NCBI RefSeq assembly: GCF_002117935.1
Contig: NZ_BDJE01000053.1
Span: forward strand, 1-45,041
Reading direction: 5' to 3'
Source of the DNA: Nocardioides sp. PD653-B2
GTDB taxonomy: Bacteria; Actinomycetota; Actinomycetes; Propionibacteriales; Nocardioidaceae
DNA: 45,041 nucleotides
The translations under genes and the position numbers were made by a program. Below the pieces are notes generated by a model. It was not told where the DNA came from, ran no database searches, and saw only the letters and a program-made list of their open reading frames with translations. Shown piece by piece: positions 21,918 to 30,659 of the stretch (within the stretch, counting starts at the first letter, position 1; every line of letters starts with the position of its first letter).

Positions 21918-24434
21918 ATGAGCACGTCTGGGTTCCTGCGCGCGCCGCGCGCCATCCGCATCTCCGTCGCCATCGCGATCGCCGCTGCGACCGGAGTGAC
22001 CGCTCTCGTCGCGCCGCTCGACGGGCGCGCCGACGCGACCACGTCCACCTGCGTCCCGACCGCCAACGCGCTCGGCGCGGCCACCGGGTGGACCGAGTTC
22101 GTCGAGGGCAACGGCAACCGGGGCGCCGAGTCCGAGGGCGCCATCGCGTACGGCGGCAACCTGCCGACGGCGATGACCGTCGGTCCCTACCTGCCGTCCG
22201 GCTTCGACGCCGACGATGCGGCCCTCGTGGTCGCGGGCAGCCACGGGCAGTACTTCAACCTGCAGCGCGGCAGTGCCTACCTCACGCCGCAGAGCGGCGT
22301 GAACTTCAACGGTGGCGGCCACTACCTGGCGAGCAACCCGATCGACTTCGCCACCGCCTTCACCCAGCTGCGCGCGCTCTCCGACCAGTGGGGTGCCGCC
22401 GCCGCGACCGGCACCGTGACCGCCGGCGTCACCGGGGGCAACGCCGCGCTGATCTTCACCGGCTCGAGCAGCTCGCTGAACGTCTTCGACCTGACGACCG
22501 CGCAGCTGGCCGACCTGGCCGCGGGCAAGCACGTCGGGTACGACGTGCCGGCCGGTGCCACCACGATCATCAACGTCCCCGGCACGACCCCGACCATCGC
22601 CGGGCAGGCCTGGATCGGCAGCGGCTCGAGCTGGAGCCAGGTCAACGACGGCAACATCAAGGGCGTCTACAACGGCATCGTGTGGAACTTCCCCGACGCC
22701 ACCACGCTCACCCTCAACTACGGCTCGGCATGGGCCGGGCACATCCTCGCCCCCGACGCCGCGGTCAACGTCGTCGGTGGCGGCCACAACATCGGCCAGG
22801 TGATCGCGAAGTCCTTCAGCTCCAACCTGGAGACGCACTTCAACCTGTTCCCGAGCCAGGCCTGCGTGCCCGGGACGCCGACCCCGCCGGGCGACTCCGA
22901 CGTGACGATCACCAAGTCGGCGTCCGCCGCCAGCCCGCACGGGGGCGACACGGTCGCCTACACGCTGACCGCCACGAACGTCGGCGCCAGCACGGCCACC
23001 GGCGTGGCGATCCGCGACGAGCTGCCCGCCGGCGTCACCTTCGTCTCCGCGACCTCGCCCTGCACCCAGCTCGCCGGCGTGGTCACCTGCAACGTCGGCT
23101 CGCTGGCCGCCGGGGCGTCGACCTCGGTGACCATCACGGTGCTCGCCACCCCGATCGCGGGCGCCGGTCCGTCCTCGCAGCCGCAGGCCTACCACTGGAT
23201 GACGCCGTACCACCCGGAGGCGCAGGTCGACCTGGAGCCAGGGCAGCAGAGGAGTGTCAGCCTGAGCTGCAACAGCGGCGACATCCTCAGCGACGGTGAC
23301 TTCCGGGTCGACCACGTCGACCAGGGCACCGGCACCTTCTCCGACGTGAAGATCCTCAGCTCGCGCATCGACGGACTGGGGCTCGGCACCTGGAAGGGCG
23401 TCATCCGCAACGACGCCACCGGTCGGGTGCAGGCGAAGGCGTTCATCGCCTGCCTCCCGGGCAGGACCGAGGCCGCCGACCGGCAGACCGGTTACGGCGA
23501 CAGCCACCGCCACGACCTGCTCGCGGACACCGCTGCGCTGACCGCGACGGTCGCGCTCCCGGTCGGGCGCACCAGCACCACCCTCACCTGCCCCAGCGGT
23601 GCGGTGCCGATCGCACCCGGCTACGACCTCTCGTCCGCGAGTGCCGTCCTGGTCGGCTCCGAGACCGACGACGACCACCGCACCTGGACGTTCACCTTCG
23701 ACGCGACCTCGCCGGTGACGGCCACCGTGAGCGCTCGGTGCCTGCACACGACGACCAGCTCCGTGTACGGCCACACGCACGAGCTCCGGTTCACCCACGT
23801 GGTCACCACGGTCAGCGTGCCGGGCGACACGGCCGCCGAGGGCAACGAGTTCAAGGTCATCTGCCCCGACGACGCCAAGGGCGTCACGGCGACGTTCCTC
23901 CTGCCGCCCGGTGTGCAGCACTGGGGCAACGACCCGCGGATGAAGGAGCGGGCCTTCCGCCTCTTCAACCAGACCGGGTCCGCGAAGAGCGCGACCATCG
24001 ACCTCGTCTGCCTGCACGACCGCACCACGACCGAGCGGATGGGCACCGAGGACCCGGTGACGGTGGTCAACACCGCGACCGTCACGTCCACCTCGACCGA
24101 CGCCAACTCGACCAACAACTCCGCGTCGGCGTCGATCTCGGTCCAGCCGGGCTCGTCGACGACCGGTCTGGTCGGCAGCGGCCGCGCCACGGCCTCGGCG
24201 TTCTCGGTGCGGGTCGCCTCGTCGATGCCCGGCACGGGCGCGCTGACCGCGCGGTCGAACGGCACCGTCCTGGCCCAGGGGTCGGTCACCCTCCGGCCGG
24301 GCCGGTCGACGACCGCGACCCTCCGGCTCACCGCGGCCGGCAAGCGCCGGCTCGGCTCGCTCGACCGGGTCACCGTCGAGGTCGACCCGACCCGCGGCAG
24401 GACGACGACCCGGACGGTGAGGGTCGTTCGCTGA
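21918..24434 (+). CDS. Secreted mosaic protein: choice-of-anchor A domain, DUF11 split by three Cys-pair modules
   Basis: An 838-residue exported protein. Signal peptide residues 1-40 (hydrophobic VAIAIAAATGVTALVA, cleavage near GRADA). Residues 45-310 match the choice-of-anchor A pattern (EGAIAYGGNLP, FNGGGHYLASNPIDF, GHILAPDAAVNVVGGG). Residues 327-415 are the first part of a DUF11 beta-sandwich (TVAYTLTATNVG, GVAIRDELPAGVTFV); its final strand appears only at 715-742 (VVNTATVTSTSTDANSTNN). Between lie three modules bounded by Cys451/512, Cys558/608 and Cys649/698, each with a C..G start and an ACL- or CLH-type end. No LPXTG is seen. GGGGGG lies 8 nt before ATG 21918. Likely surface-associated or adhesive; function unknown. 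Confidence 0.8.
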   Translation: MSTSGFLRAPRAIRISVAIAIAAATGVTALVAPLDGRADATTSTCVPTANALGAATGWTEFVEGNGNRGAESEGAIAYGGNLPTAMTVGPYLPSGFDADDAALVVAGSHGQYFNLQRGSAYLTPQSGVNFNGGGHYLASNPIDFATAFTQLRALSDQWGAAAATGTVTAGVTGGNAALIFTGSSSSLNVFDLTTAQLADLAAGKHVGYDVPAGATTIINVPGTTPTIAGQAWIGSGSSWSQVNDGNIKGVYNGIVWNFPDATTLTLNYGSAWAGHILAPDAAVNVVGGGHNIGQVIAKSFSSNLETHFNLFPSQACVPGTPTPPGDSDVTITKSASAASPHGGDTVAYTLTATNVGASTATGVAIRDELPAGVTFVSATSPCTQLAGVVTCNVGSLAAGASTSVTITVLATPIAGAGPSSQPQAYHWMTPYHPEAQVDLEPGQQRSVSLSCNSGDILSDGDFRVDHVDQGTGTFSDVKILSSRIDGLGLGTWKGVIRNDATGRVQAKAFIACLPGRTEAADRQTGYGDSHRHDLLADTAALTATVALPVGRTSTTLTCPSGAVPIAPGYDLSSASAVLVGSETDDDHRTWTFTFDATSPVTATVSARCLHTTTSSVYGHTHELRFTHVVTTVSVPGDTAAEGNEFKVICPDDAKGVTATFLLPPGVQHWGNDPRMKERAFRLFNQTGSAKSATIDLVCLHDRTTTERMGTEDPVTVVNTATVTSTSTDANSTNNSASASISVQPGSSTTGLVGSGRATASAFSVRVASSMPGTGALTARSNGTVLAQGSVTLRPGRSTTATLRLTAAGKRRLGSLDRVTVEVDPTRGRTTTRTVRVVR

Positions 24435-25064
24435 TCAGACCGGGAGGCCGCGGCTGCGCAGCTCGGTGCGCAGCGCGGCCGCGTCGGTGAAGAGGATCGC
24501 GGCCATCCCGAGTGCGGCCGCGGCATCGACGTTGAGCTGCTTGTCGTCCACGAACGCCAGCCGGCCGAGCGGGAGGCCGATCCGCTCGGCGGCGATCTCA
24601 TAGGCGCGACGGTCGGGCTTCGCGGCGCCGACCGTGCCGGAGACGACGACGTCGTCGAGGAGCTCGAGGAACGGGAAGCGCCGCGGAGCGTGCGGGTAGA
24701 GCTCGTCGGACCAGTTGGTCAGCCCCACGAGCGGCACGTCGTGCTCGTGCAGGTCGCGCACGACGTCGACCACGCCGGGGACCTCACCGAGCAGCGACGC
24801 CGCGAAGTTGGCCCGGTACGCCAGTGCGTGCTCGACCCAGTGCGGGTGCGAGCGCCGTACGGCGGCCTCGGCGTCGTCCCACGACCCACCCGAGTCCGGG
24901 CCGTGGTTCCACGCCATGAAGTCGAAGTCGTCGGCGTTCAGGAAGCGGCGCGCCTCGACCGGGCCCACACCCGCCGCGATCGCGGCGGAGGGATCCCAGT
25001 CGATGAGGACGTTGCCGAGGTCGAAGACGACACCGGCGGGCCTCGTCGAGCTGTTCAGCGGCAT
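24435..25064 (-). CDS. HAD-IA family hydrolase (YihX-like)
   Basis: A 209-residue haloacid dehalogenase-like phosphatase. Motif I is VVFDLGNVLIDWD with the nucleophile Asp, motif II VGLTNWSDE, motif III AAKPDRRAYEIAAERIG with the Lys, and motif IV LAFVDDKQLNVDAA. The DLGNVL form is typical of YihX-type sugar phosphatases. Its stop abuts the convergent mosaic-protein stop with no gap. The start codon lies 6 nt from a dispersed repeat, so the promoter region has been reshaped or borrowed from that repeat. Substrate unknown. Confidence 0.88.
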   Translation of the reverse strand: MPLNSSTRPAGVVFDLGNVLIDWDPSAAIAAGVGPVEARRFLNADDFDFMAWNHGPDSGGSWDDAEAAVRRSHPHWVEHALAYRANFAASLLGEVPGVVDVVRDLHEHDVPLVGLTNWSDELYPHAPRRFPFLELLDDVVVSGTVGAAKPDRRAYEIAAERIGLPLGRLAFVDDKQLNVDAAAALGMAAILFTDAAALRTELRSRGLPV

Positions 25065-25070
25065 GTGCTC

Positions 25071-25124
25071 GGTCTCGATACGCAGGTCGCGACCTCGTTC
25101 CTCGGTCGCGCTGCTACTCGACCC
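25071..25124. repeat. Dispersed TCTCGATACG...CTACTCGACC hairpin repeat
   Basis: The segment starts GGTCTCGATACGCAG and ends CTGCTACTCGACCC. It matches a repeat found widely between genes in Nocardioides and other actinobacteria (known from memory). Inner arms CGCGACC (25088-25094) and GGTCGCG (25104-25110) pair, and GCAG (25082-25085) pairs with CTGC (25111-25114), giving an imperfect hairpin. It lies between the HAD and citrate synthase genes, 6 nt before the HAD start codon. Confidence 0.7.
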
Positions 25125-25134
25125 GGCCCGTGGC

Positions 25135-25161
25135 CTTCCGAGCGTTGGGGGTGAGCTCCGC

Positions 25162-25181
<20 letters not shown>
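25135..25181. terminator. Long hairpin spanning the citrate synthase stop codon
   Basis: A left arm at 25135-25156 and a right arm at 25160-25181 form a 22-bp inverted repeat with two mismatches and a 3-nt loop. The right arm includes the last six or so codons and the TGA (25162-25164, minus strand) of citrate synthase, so the ribosome must unwind it to finish. It is probably the terminator of gltA. No T-run follows. Confidence 0.6.
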
Positions 25182-26451
<1,270 letters not shown>

Positions 26452-26579
26452 CCGCTCAACTTAGTCGGCGGTGTGAAGCCATGCGAACTCGGTGTCCGAG
26501 GACCGTCCACCCCGAGCCCGCGAGAAGGTGGCTCGGGTCGAGGCGGCCGACGAGCGTCGGCGGGGTGCAGCCCCGGCTT

Positions 26580-26609
26580 TTGACCTGTGTGCGAGGCGCC
26601 CCGTACTCT
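26580..26609 (+). promoter_or_regulatory. Sigma70-type promoter of the rplM-rpsI operon
   Basis: TTGACC (26580-26585) and TACTCT (26604-26609) are spaced 18 nt, near the housekeeping optimum. Transcription would start near 26616. This is the best canonical promoter in the window. It sits in the 329-bp gap between gltA and rplM, and is the only gap above 300 bp. Confidence 0.7.
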
Positions 26610-26615
26610 TGTCAG

Positions 26616-26780
26616 TCGCGCCTCCTGCCGCGTTCGTTCCACGTGCCACGGGGAGCGGATGCAGACCCGGACCCCTCGCACCACAGGGCGAACCGGGCAG
26701 TGTTCGTCAGAAGGCGCGGCTCCACCACCCGGTCGGAAACGTCCGCCCGGGCACGACGAACGAGGACAGGTAGTACAACC
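26616..26780 (+). promoter_or_regulatory. Long 5' leader of rplM
   Basis: If the 26580-26609 promoter is right, the rplM mRNA has a leader of about 165 nt, in contrast to the many leaderless mRNAs here. Ribosomal protein leaders often bind the encoded protein for feedback control. I see no recognised L13 leader motif and could not fold the RNA. A purine-rich GAGGACAGG (26762-26770) lies about 10 nt before the start. Confidence 0.4.
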
Positions 26781-27224
26781 GTGCGCACGTACAGCCCCAA
26801 GCCCGGCGACATCACGCGTGAGTGGCTCGTCATCGACGCCACCGACATCGTGCTCGGCCGGCTCGCCGTCCAGACCGCCAACCTCCTGCGCGGCAAGCAC
26901 AAGGCGATCTTCGCCCCCCACGTCGACACCGGTGACTTCGTCATCATCGTCAACGCGGAGAAGGTGTCCCTCTCGGGCACCAAGAAGACCACGAAGATGG
27001 CCTACCGCCACTCGGGTTACCCGGGCGGCCTCTCGGCCACGCCCATCGGCGAGCTTCTCGAGAAGGACGCCCGCAAGGCGATCGAGAAGGCCGTCTGGGG
27101 CATGCTCCCCAAGAACCGCCTCGGCCGTCAGATGCTGAAGAAGCTGAAGGTCTACTCCGGGCCGAACCACCCGCACCAGGCCCAGCAGGCCACGCCGTTC
27201 GAGATCAAGCAGATCTCCCAGTAA
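26781..27224 (+). CDS. rplM: 50S ribosomal protein L13
   Basis: A 147-residue L13, an early-assembling large-subunit protein. Diagnostic stretches are REWLVIDATDIVLGRLA, GKHKAIFAPHVDTGDFVII, YRHSGYPGGL and WGMLPKNRLGRQML. Length is the bacterial norm (about 142-147). GTG start at 26781, with the purine-rich GAGGACAGG upstream. First gene of rplM-rpsI-glmM; a 42-nt gap separates it from rpsI. Transcription is probably from the TTGACC/TACTCT promoter. Confidence 0.97.
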   Translation: MRTYSPKPGDITREWLVIDATDIVLGRLAVQTANLLRGKHKAIFAPHVDTGDFVIIVNAEKVSLSGTKKTTKMAYRHSGYPGGLSATPIGELLEKDARKAIEKAVWGMLPKNRLGRQMLKKLKVYSGPNHPHQAQQATPFEIKQISQ

Positions 27225-27266
27225 TCCATCTGATCGCGACCGAGAAACTTCTGAGTGAGGAACATC

Positions 27267-27764
27267 GTGGCTGACACCACCGAGGTCGAAGAGACCTACG
27301 AGACTGACGAGCAGGGCGTTGCCTACAGCTCCGAGAGCGCGCCCTCCGCGGACGCCCCCGAGCGCCCCGCGACGATCGCACCCGCGGCGGCCACCGGCCG
27401 GCGCAAGGAGGCCGTGGCCCGCGTGCGCATCGTCCCCGGCACCGGCAAGTGGACCGTGAACGGTCGCGAGCTGGACTCCTACTTCCCGAACAAGCTGCAC
27501 CAGCAGGTCGTGAACGAGCCGTTCGCGAACCTCCAGCTGGAGGGCCGCTTCGACGTGATCGCCCGCATCCACGGCGGTGGCATCACCGGTCAGGCCGGCG
27601 CCCTGCGCCTCGGCGTGGCCCGCTGCCTGAACGCGATCGACGAAGAGGCCAACCGCCCCTCGCTCAAGAAGGCCGGGCTGCTCACGCGTGACGCCCGCGT
27701 CATCGAGCGCAAGAAGGCCGGTCTCAAGAAGGCCCGTAAGGCGCCTCAGTTCAGCAAGCGCTGA
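27267..27764 (+). CDS. rpsI: 30S ribosomal protein S9
   Basis: A 165-residue S9 with an acidic N-terminal extension of about 45 residues, as in other actinobacteria. The core starts at ATGRRKEAVARVRIV and includes GRELDSYFPN and HGGGITGQAGALRLG. It ends in GLKKARKAPQFSKR, whose C-terminal Lys-Arg tail reaches the P-site tRNA. GTG 27267 has GAGG 6 nt upstream and is preferred over GTG 27255. Gap to glmM is 10 nt, so the three genes are one operon. Confidence 0.97.
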   Translation: MADTTEVEETYETDEQGVAYSSESAPSADAPERPATIAPAAATGRRKEAVARVRIVPGTGKWTVNGRELDSYFPNKLHQQVVNEPFANLQLEGRFDVIARIHGGGITGQAGALRLGVARCLNAIDEEANRPSLKKAGLLTRDARVIERKKAGLKKARKAPQFSKR

Positions 27765-27774
27765 CGTACCGCGC

Positions 27775-29121
27775 ATGACGCGCATCTTCGGCACGGACGG
27801 GGTCCGGGGCCTGGCCAACGGTCATCTGACCGCGGAGCTGGCCCTGGACCTCTCCGTCGCTGCCGCCCGGGTCCTGGCCGACCGGGGCGAGTTCGCGGGC
27901 CACCGCCCGCTCGCCGTCGTCGGTCGGGACACGCGCATCTCTGGACAGTTCCTCGAGCACGCCGTGGTGGCGGGGCTCGCGTCGGCCGGCGTCGACGTGC
28001 TCCGCCTGCGGGTGTTGCCCACGCCCGGCGTCGCCTACATGACCCAGGCCCTCGGCGCGGACCTCGGCGTCGTCATCAGCGCCTCGCACAACCCGATGCC
28101 CGACAACGGCATCAAGTTCCTGGCCCGCGGCGGGCTCAAGCTCGACGACGCGGTCGAGAAGGTCATCGAGCAGCACCTCGACGAGGAGTGGGACCGCCCG
28201 CTCGGAGGTGAGATCGGCACCGTGACGCCGTACGCCACCCCGGTCGAGGAGTACGTCGCCCACCTGGTCGGCACCGTCGCGAAGCCGCTGACCGGCATCA
28301 AGGTCGTCCTCGACTGCGCCCACGGTGCGGCGTACGCCGCCGGACCGATGGCGCTGCGCGCCGCCGGTGCCGAGGTCATCGCCATCGGGGCCGAGCCCGA
28401 CGGGCTCAACATCAACGACGGCTACGGCTCCACGCACCTCGAACCGCTGCGGGCCGCCGTCCTCGAGCACGGCGCCGACGCCGGTTTCGCTCTCGACGGC
28501 GACGCCGACCGCTGCCTGGCCGTCGACCACGAGGGCAACGACGTCGACGGCGACCAGCTCCTCGCGATCCTCGCGATCGCGATGTCCGAGTCCGGCCACC
28601 TGGTCAAGGACACGGTGGTCGCGACCGTGATGAGCAACCTCGGCTTCGTGCACGCGATGAAGGCGGCCGGGCTCGGGGTGCGCCAGACGAAGGTCGGCGA
28701 CCGCTACGTGCTCGAGGCGATGAAGGTCTCCGGCTACTCCCTCGGCGGCGAGCAGTCGGGCCACGTCATCATGAGCGAGTACGCCACCACCGGCGACGGC
28801 ATCCTCACCGCGCTGCACGTGCTGGAACGGATGGCCGTGACCGGCCGGAGCCTCCAGTCGCTCGCGTCCGTGGTGACCCGGCTGCCGCAGGTCCTGGTCA
28901 ACGTCCCCGACGTCGACAAGGCCCGCGCCGACGAGGACCCGGTGCTCGCGGCCGCGGTGGCCGAGGAGGAGGCCGCGCTCGGTGACACTGGCCGGATCCT
29001 GCTCCGCCCGTCCGGCACCGAGGCGCTGGTGCGGGTCATGGTCGAGGCGGCCACCCAGGAGCAGGCGCACGCGGTCGCCGGCCGCCTGGCCGACGTCGTG
29101 AAGCGACAGCTCGCCCTCTGA
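27775..29121 (+). CDS. glmM: Phosphoglucosamine mutase
   Basis: A 448-residue enzyme that converts glucosamine-6-phosphate to glucosamine-1-phosphate for UDP-GlcNAc and peptidoglycan synthesis. The start RIFGTDGVRGLAN is diagnostic. VVISASHNPMPDNGIKF carries the phosphorylated Ser, ALDGDADRCLAVD the metal-binding loop, GEQSGHVI the sugar-binding loop, and RPSGTEALVRVM the phosphate-binding loop. It works with GlmS, encoded 1.5 kb downstream. The rplM-rpsI-glmM order is conserved in actinobacteria. Confidence 0.97.
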   Translation: MTRIFGTDGVRGLANGHLTAELALDLSVAAARVLADRGEFAGHRPLAVVGRDTRISGQFLEHAVVAGLASAGVDVLRLRVLPTPGVAYMTQALGADLGVVISASHNPMPDNGIKFLARGGLKLDDAVEKVIEQHLDEEWDRPLGGEIGTVTPYATPVEEYVAHLVGTVAKPLTGIKVVLDCAHGAAYAAGPMALRAAGAEVIAIGAEPDGLNINDGYGSTHLEPLRAAVLEHGADAGFALDGDADRCLAVDHEGNDVDGDQLLAILAIAMSESGHLVKDTVVATVMSNLGFVHAMKAAGLGVRQTKVGDRYVLEAMKVSGYSLGGEQSGHVIMSEYATTGDGILTALHVLERMAVTGRSLQSLASVVTRLPQVLVNVPDVDKARADEDPVLAAAVAEEEAALGDTGRILLRPSGTEALVRVMVEAATQEQAHAVAGRLADVVKRQLAL

Positions 29122-29136
29122 CCCGGCCACCCCGAT

Positions 29137-29152
29137 CCGGACCACGGTCCGG
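29137..29152 (+). terminator. Possible terminator after glmM
   Basis: CCGGAC (29137-29142) and GTCCGG (29147-29152) pair around a 4-nt loop, followed by TTC. The stem is short. It sits in the 50-bp gap between glmM and the DoxX-like gene, which has its own promoter. Confidence 0.35.
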
Positions 29153-29171
29153 TTCGGCGTACTCTCGAGGC

Positions 29172-29597
29172 ATGAAGCTTCGGAACCTGCCCACGCGCGT
29201 CGCCACGGGCGCGTTCGTCCTCCACTCGGGTCTCGGCAAGTGGAAGGGCGGTCCCGAGCAGGCCGCCGGCGTCCACGGCATGGCCGCGGGCGCGATCCCG
29301 CCGCTCCAGTCCGTCGACGCCCCGACGTTCCTGAAGGTCCTGTCGGCGAGCGAGGTCGCGATCGGCGCGGTGCTGCTCGCGCCGTTCGTCTCGAACCGCA
29401 AGGCCGGCGTCGCGCTGACGGCGTTCTCCGGCGGGCTGATGGCGATGTACGCGCGGACCCCCGCGCTCCGCGAGCCGGGCAGCATCTGGCCCAGCCAGCA
29501 GGGCATCGGCGTCGCCAAGGACGTCTGGATGCTGGGGATCGGGCTCGGGCTGCTGCTCGACCCGGCGAACCGGAAGCCGAAGGCCGTCGCTGCCTAG
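29172..29597 (+). CDS. DoxX-like small membrane protein
   Basis: A 141-residue protein with about four hydrophobic helices (VATGAFVLHSGL, LSASEVAIGAVLLAPFV, VALTAFSGGLMAMY, VWMLGIGLGLLL). The pattern of an early amphipathic Gly/Lys helix, a Glu in helix 2 and four segments in about 140 residues fits the DoxX/DoxD-like superfamily, whose members have unclear roles in redox or membrane stress. TACTCT lies 6 nt before ATG 29172, so it is leaderless. Its 3' end overlaps the convergent coaA by 4 nt. Confidence 0.65.
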   Translation: MKLRNLPTRVATGAFVLHSGLGKWKGGPEQAAGVHGMAAGAIPPLQSVDAPTFLKVLSASEVAIGAVLLAPFVSNRKAGVALTAFSGGLMAMYARTPALREPGSIWPSQQGIGVAKDVWMLGIGLGLLLDPANRKPKAVAA

Positions 29598-30583
29598 AGC
29601 TTCCGCAGCCGCACGTACCGCACCGAGTGGTCGCGGTCCTTGCGCAGCACCAGCGTGGCCCGGGACCGGGTCGGGAGCACGTTCTGCGCGAGGTTGGGCC
29701 CGTTGATGGTGTCCCAGATGCGCTGCGCCTCGGCGACGGCCTCGTCGTGGGTCATCCGGCCGTACTTCGAGAAGTAGGAGTCGGGGTCGCGGAACGCCGT
29801 CTCCCGCAGGCGGAGGAAGCGTGAGACGTACCAGTCGCGGATGTGGGCGGTGCCGGCGTCGACGTAGACGCTGAAGTCGAAGAAGTCGCTCAGGGTCAGG
29901 CCGGTGCGGCCGTCGTCGCGCACCCGCGCCGGCTGGAGCACGTTGAGGCCCTCGATGATCACGATGTCGGGCCGCTTGATGACGACCTTCTCGCCGGGGA
30001 CCACGTCGTAGGTGAGGTGGGAGTAGATCGGCGCCTCGACCTCGTCCTTGCCGGACTTGATGTCGACGGCGAAGCGGAGCAGCGCGCGCCGGTCGTAGGA
30101 CTCCGGGAAGCCCTTGCGCTGCAGCAGCCCGCGCCGCTCGAGCTCGGCGTTGGGGTAGAGGAACCCGTCGGTGGTGACCAGGGCGACGTTGGGGTGCTCG
30201 GGCCAGTGGGCCAGCATCTGCTGGAGCACGCGGGCCGTCGTCGACTTGCCGACCGCGACCGAGCCGGCGAGACCGATCACGAACGGGGTGCGGGGCGGCT
30301 GGTCCTGGTGGAGGAACTCCTCCTGCTGGCGGTAGAGCCGGCCCGCGGACTCGACGTACAGGCTGAGCAGCCGGGAGAGCGGGAGGTAGACCTCCTGGAC
30401 CTCGTCGAGGTCGAGCTGGTCGCCCAGGCCGCGCAGCCGCCGGATCTCCTCGGCGGTGAGGGGGTTCTCGACCTCGTGGGCCAGCGCCGCCCAGGCGGAA
30501 CGGTCGAGCTCGAGGTACGGCGAGGACTCTCGGCCGTCGGCACCGTGGTCGCTGGCGCCGTTCACCCCGCCGTGGGAAGACAT
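29594..30583 (-). CDS. coaA: Type I pantothenate kinase
   Basis: A 329-residue kinase that phosphorylates pantothenate in the first step of CoA synthesis. Walker A reads GLAGSVAVGKSTTARVL. Other typical segments are VTTDGFLYPN, RKGFPESYD, YSHLTYDVVPGE and IIEGLNVLQPA, with the final NLAQNVLPTRSRATLVLRK. Length (about 310-330) fits type I CoaA, which is feedback-inhibited by CoA. AACAAT 7 nt before ATG 30583 suggests a leaderless mRNA. It is divergent from glmS across 76 bp. Confidence 0.96.
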   Translation of the reverse strand: MSSHGGVNGASDHGADGRESSPYLELDRSAWAALAHEVENPLTAEEIRRLRGLGDQLDLDEVQEVYLPLSRLLSLYVESAGRLYRQQEEFLHQDQPPRTPFVIGLAGSVAVGKSTTARVLQQMLAHWPEHPNVALVTTDGFLYPNAELERRGLLQRKGFPESYDRRALLRFAVDIKSGKDEVEAPIYSHLTYDVVPGEKVVIKRPDIVIIEGLNVLQPARVRDDGRTGLTLSDFFDFSVYVDAGTAHIRDWYVSRFLRLRETAFRDPDSYFSKYGRMTHDEAVAEAQRIWDTINGPNLAQNVLPTRSRATLVLRKDRDHSVRYVRLRKL

Positions 30584-30646
30584 GCGCCGAATTGTTGCAG
30601 CCGGTGCGCGGGGGACTGTGCGCGGTGTCCGTCCGACGTGCGCAGA

Positions 30647-30652
30647 TACAGT
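30647..30652 (+). promoter_or_regulatory. Leaderless -10 box of glmS
   Basis: TACAGT lies 7 nt before the glmS ATG at 30660. The mRNA would start at or next to the ATG, which leaves no room for a glmS ribozyme or other leader control. Confidence 0.55.
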
Positions 30653-30659
30653 GGCGCCC

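Noticed and set aside
20124..24017. A 1297-codon antisense frame across the acyl-CoA ligase and mosaic protein
   Set aside because: Composition is Gly/Arg/Asp-rich with no motifs, and it lies on the complement of two well-supported genes.
26452..26579. A small gene in the gltA-rplM gap
   Set aside because: Frames there are open in several readings but show no ribosome site, no motif and overlap the promoter area. I see nothing further in it.
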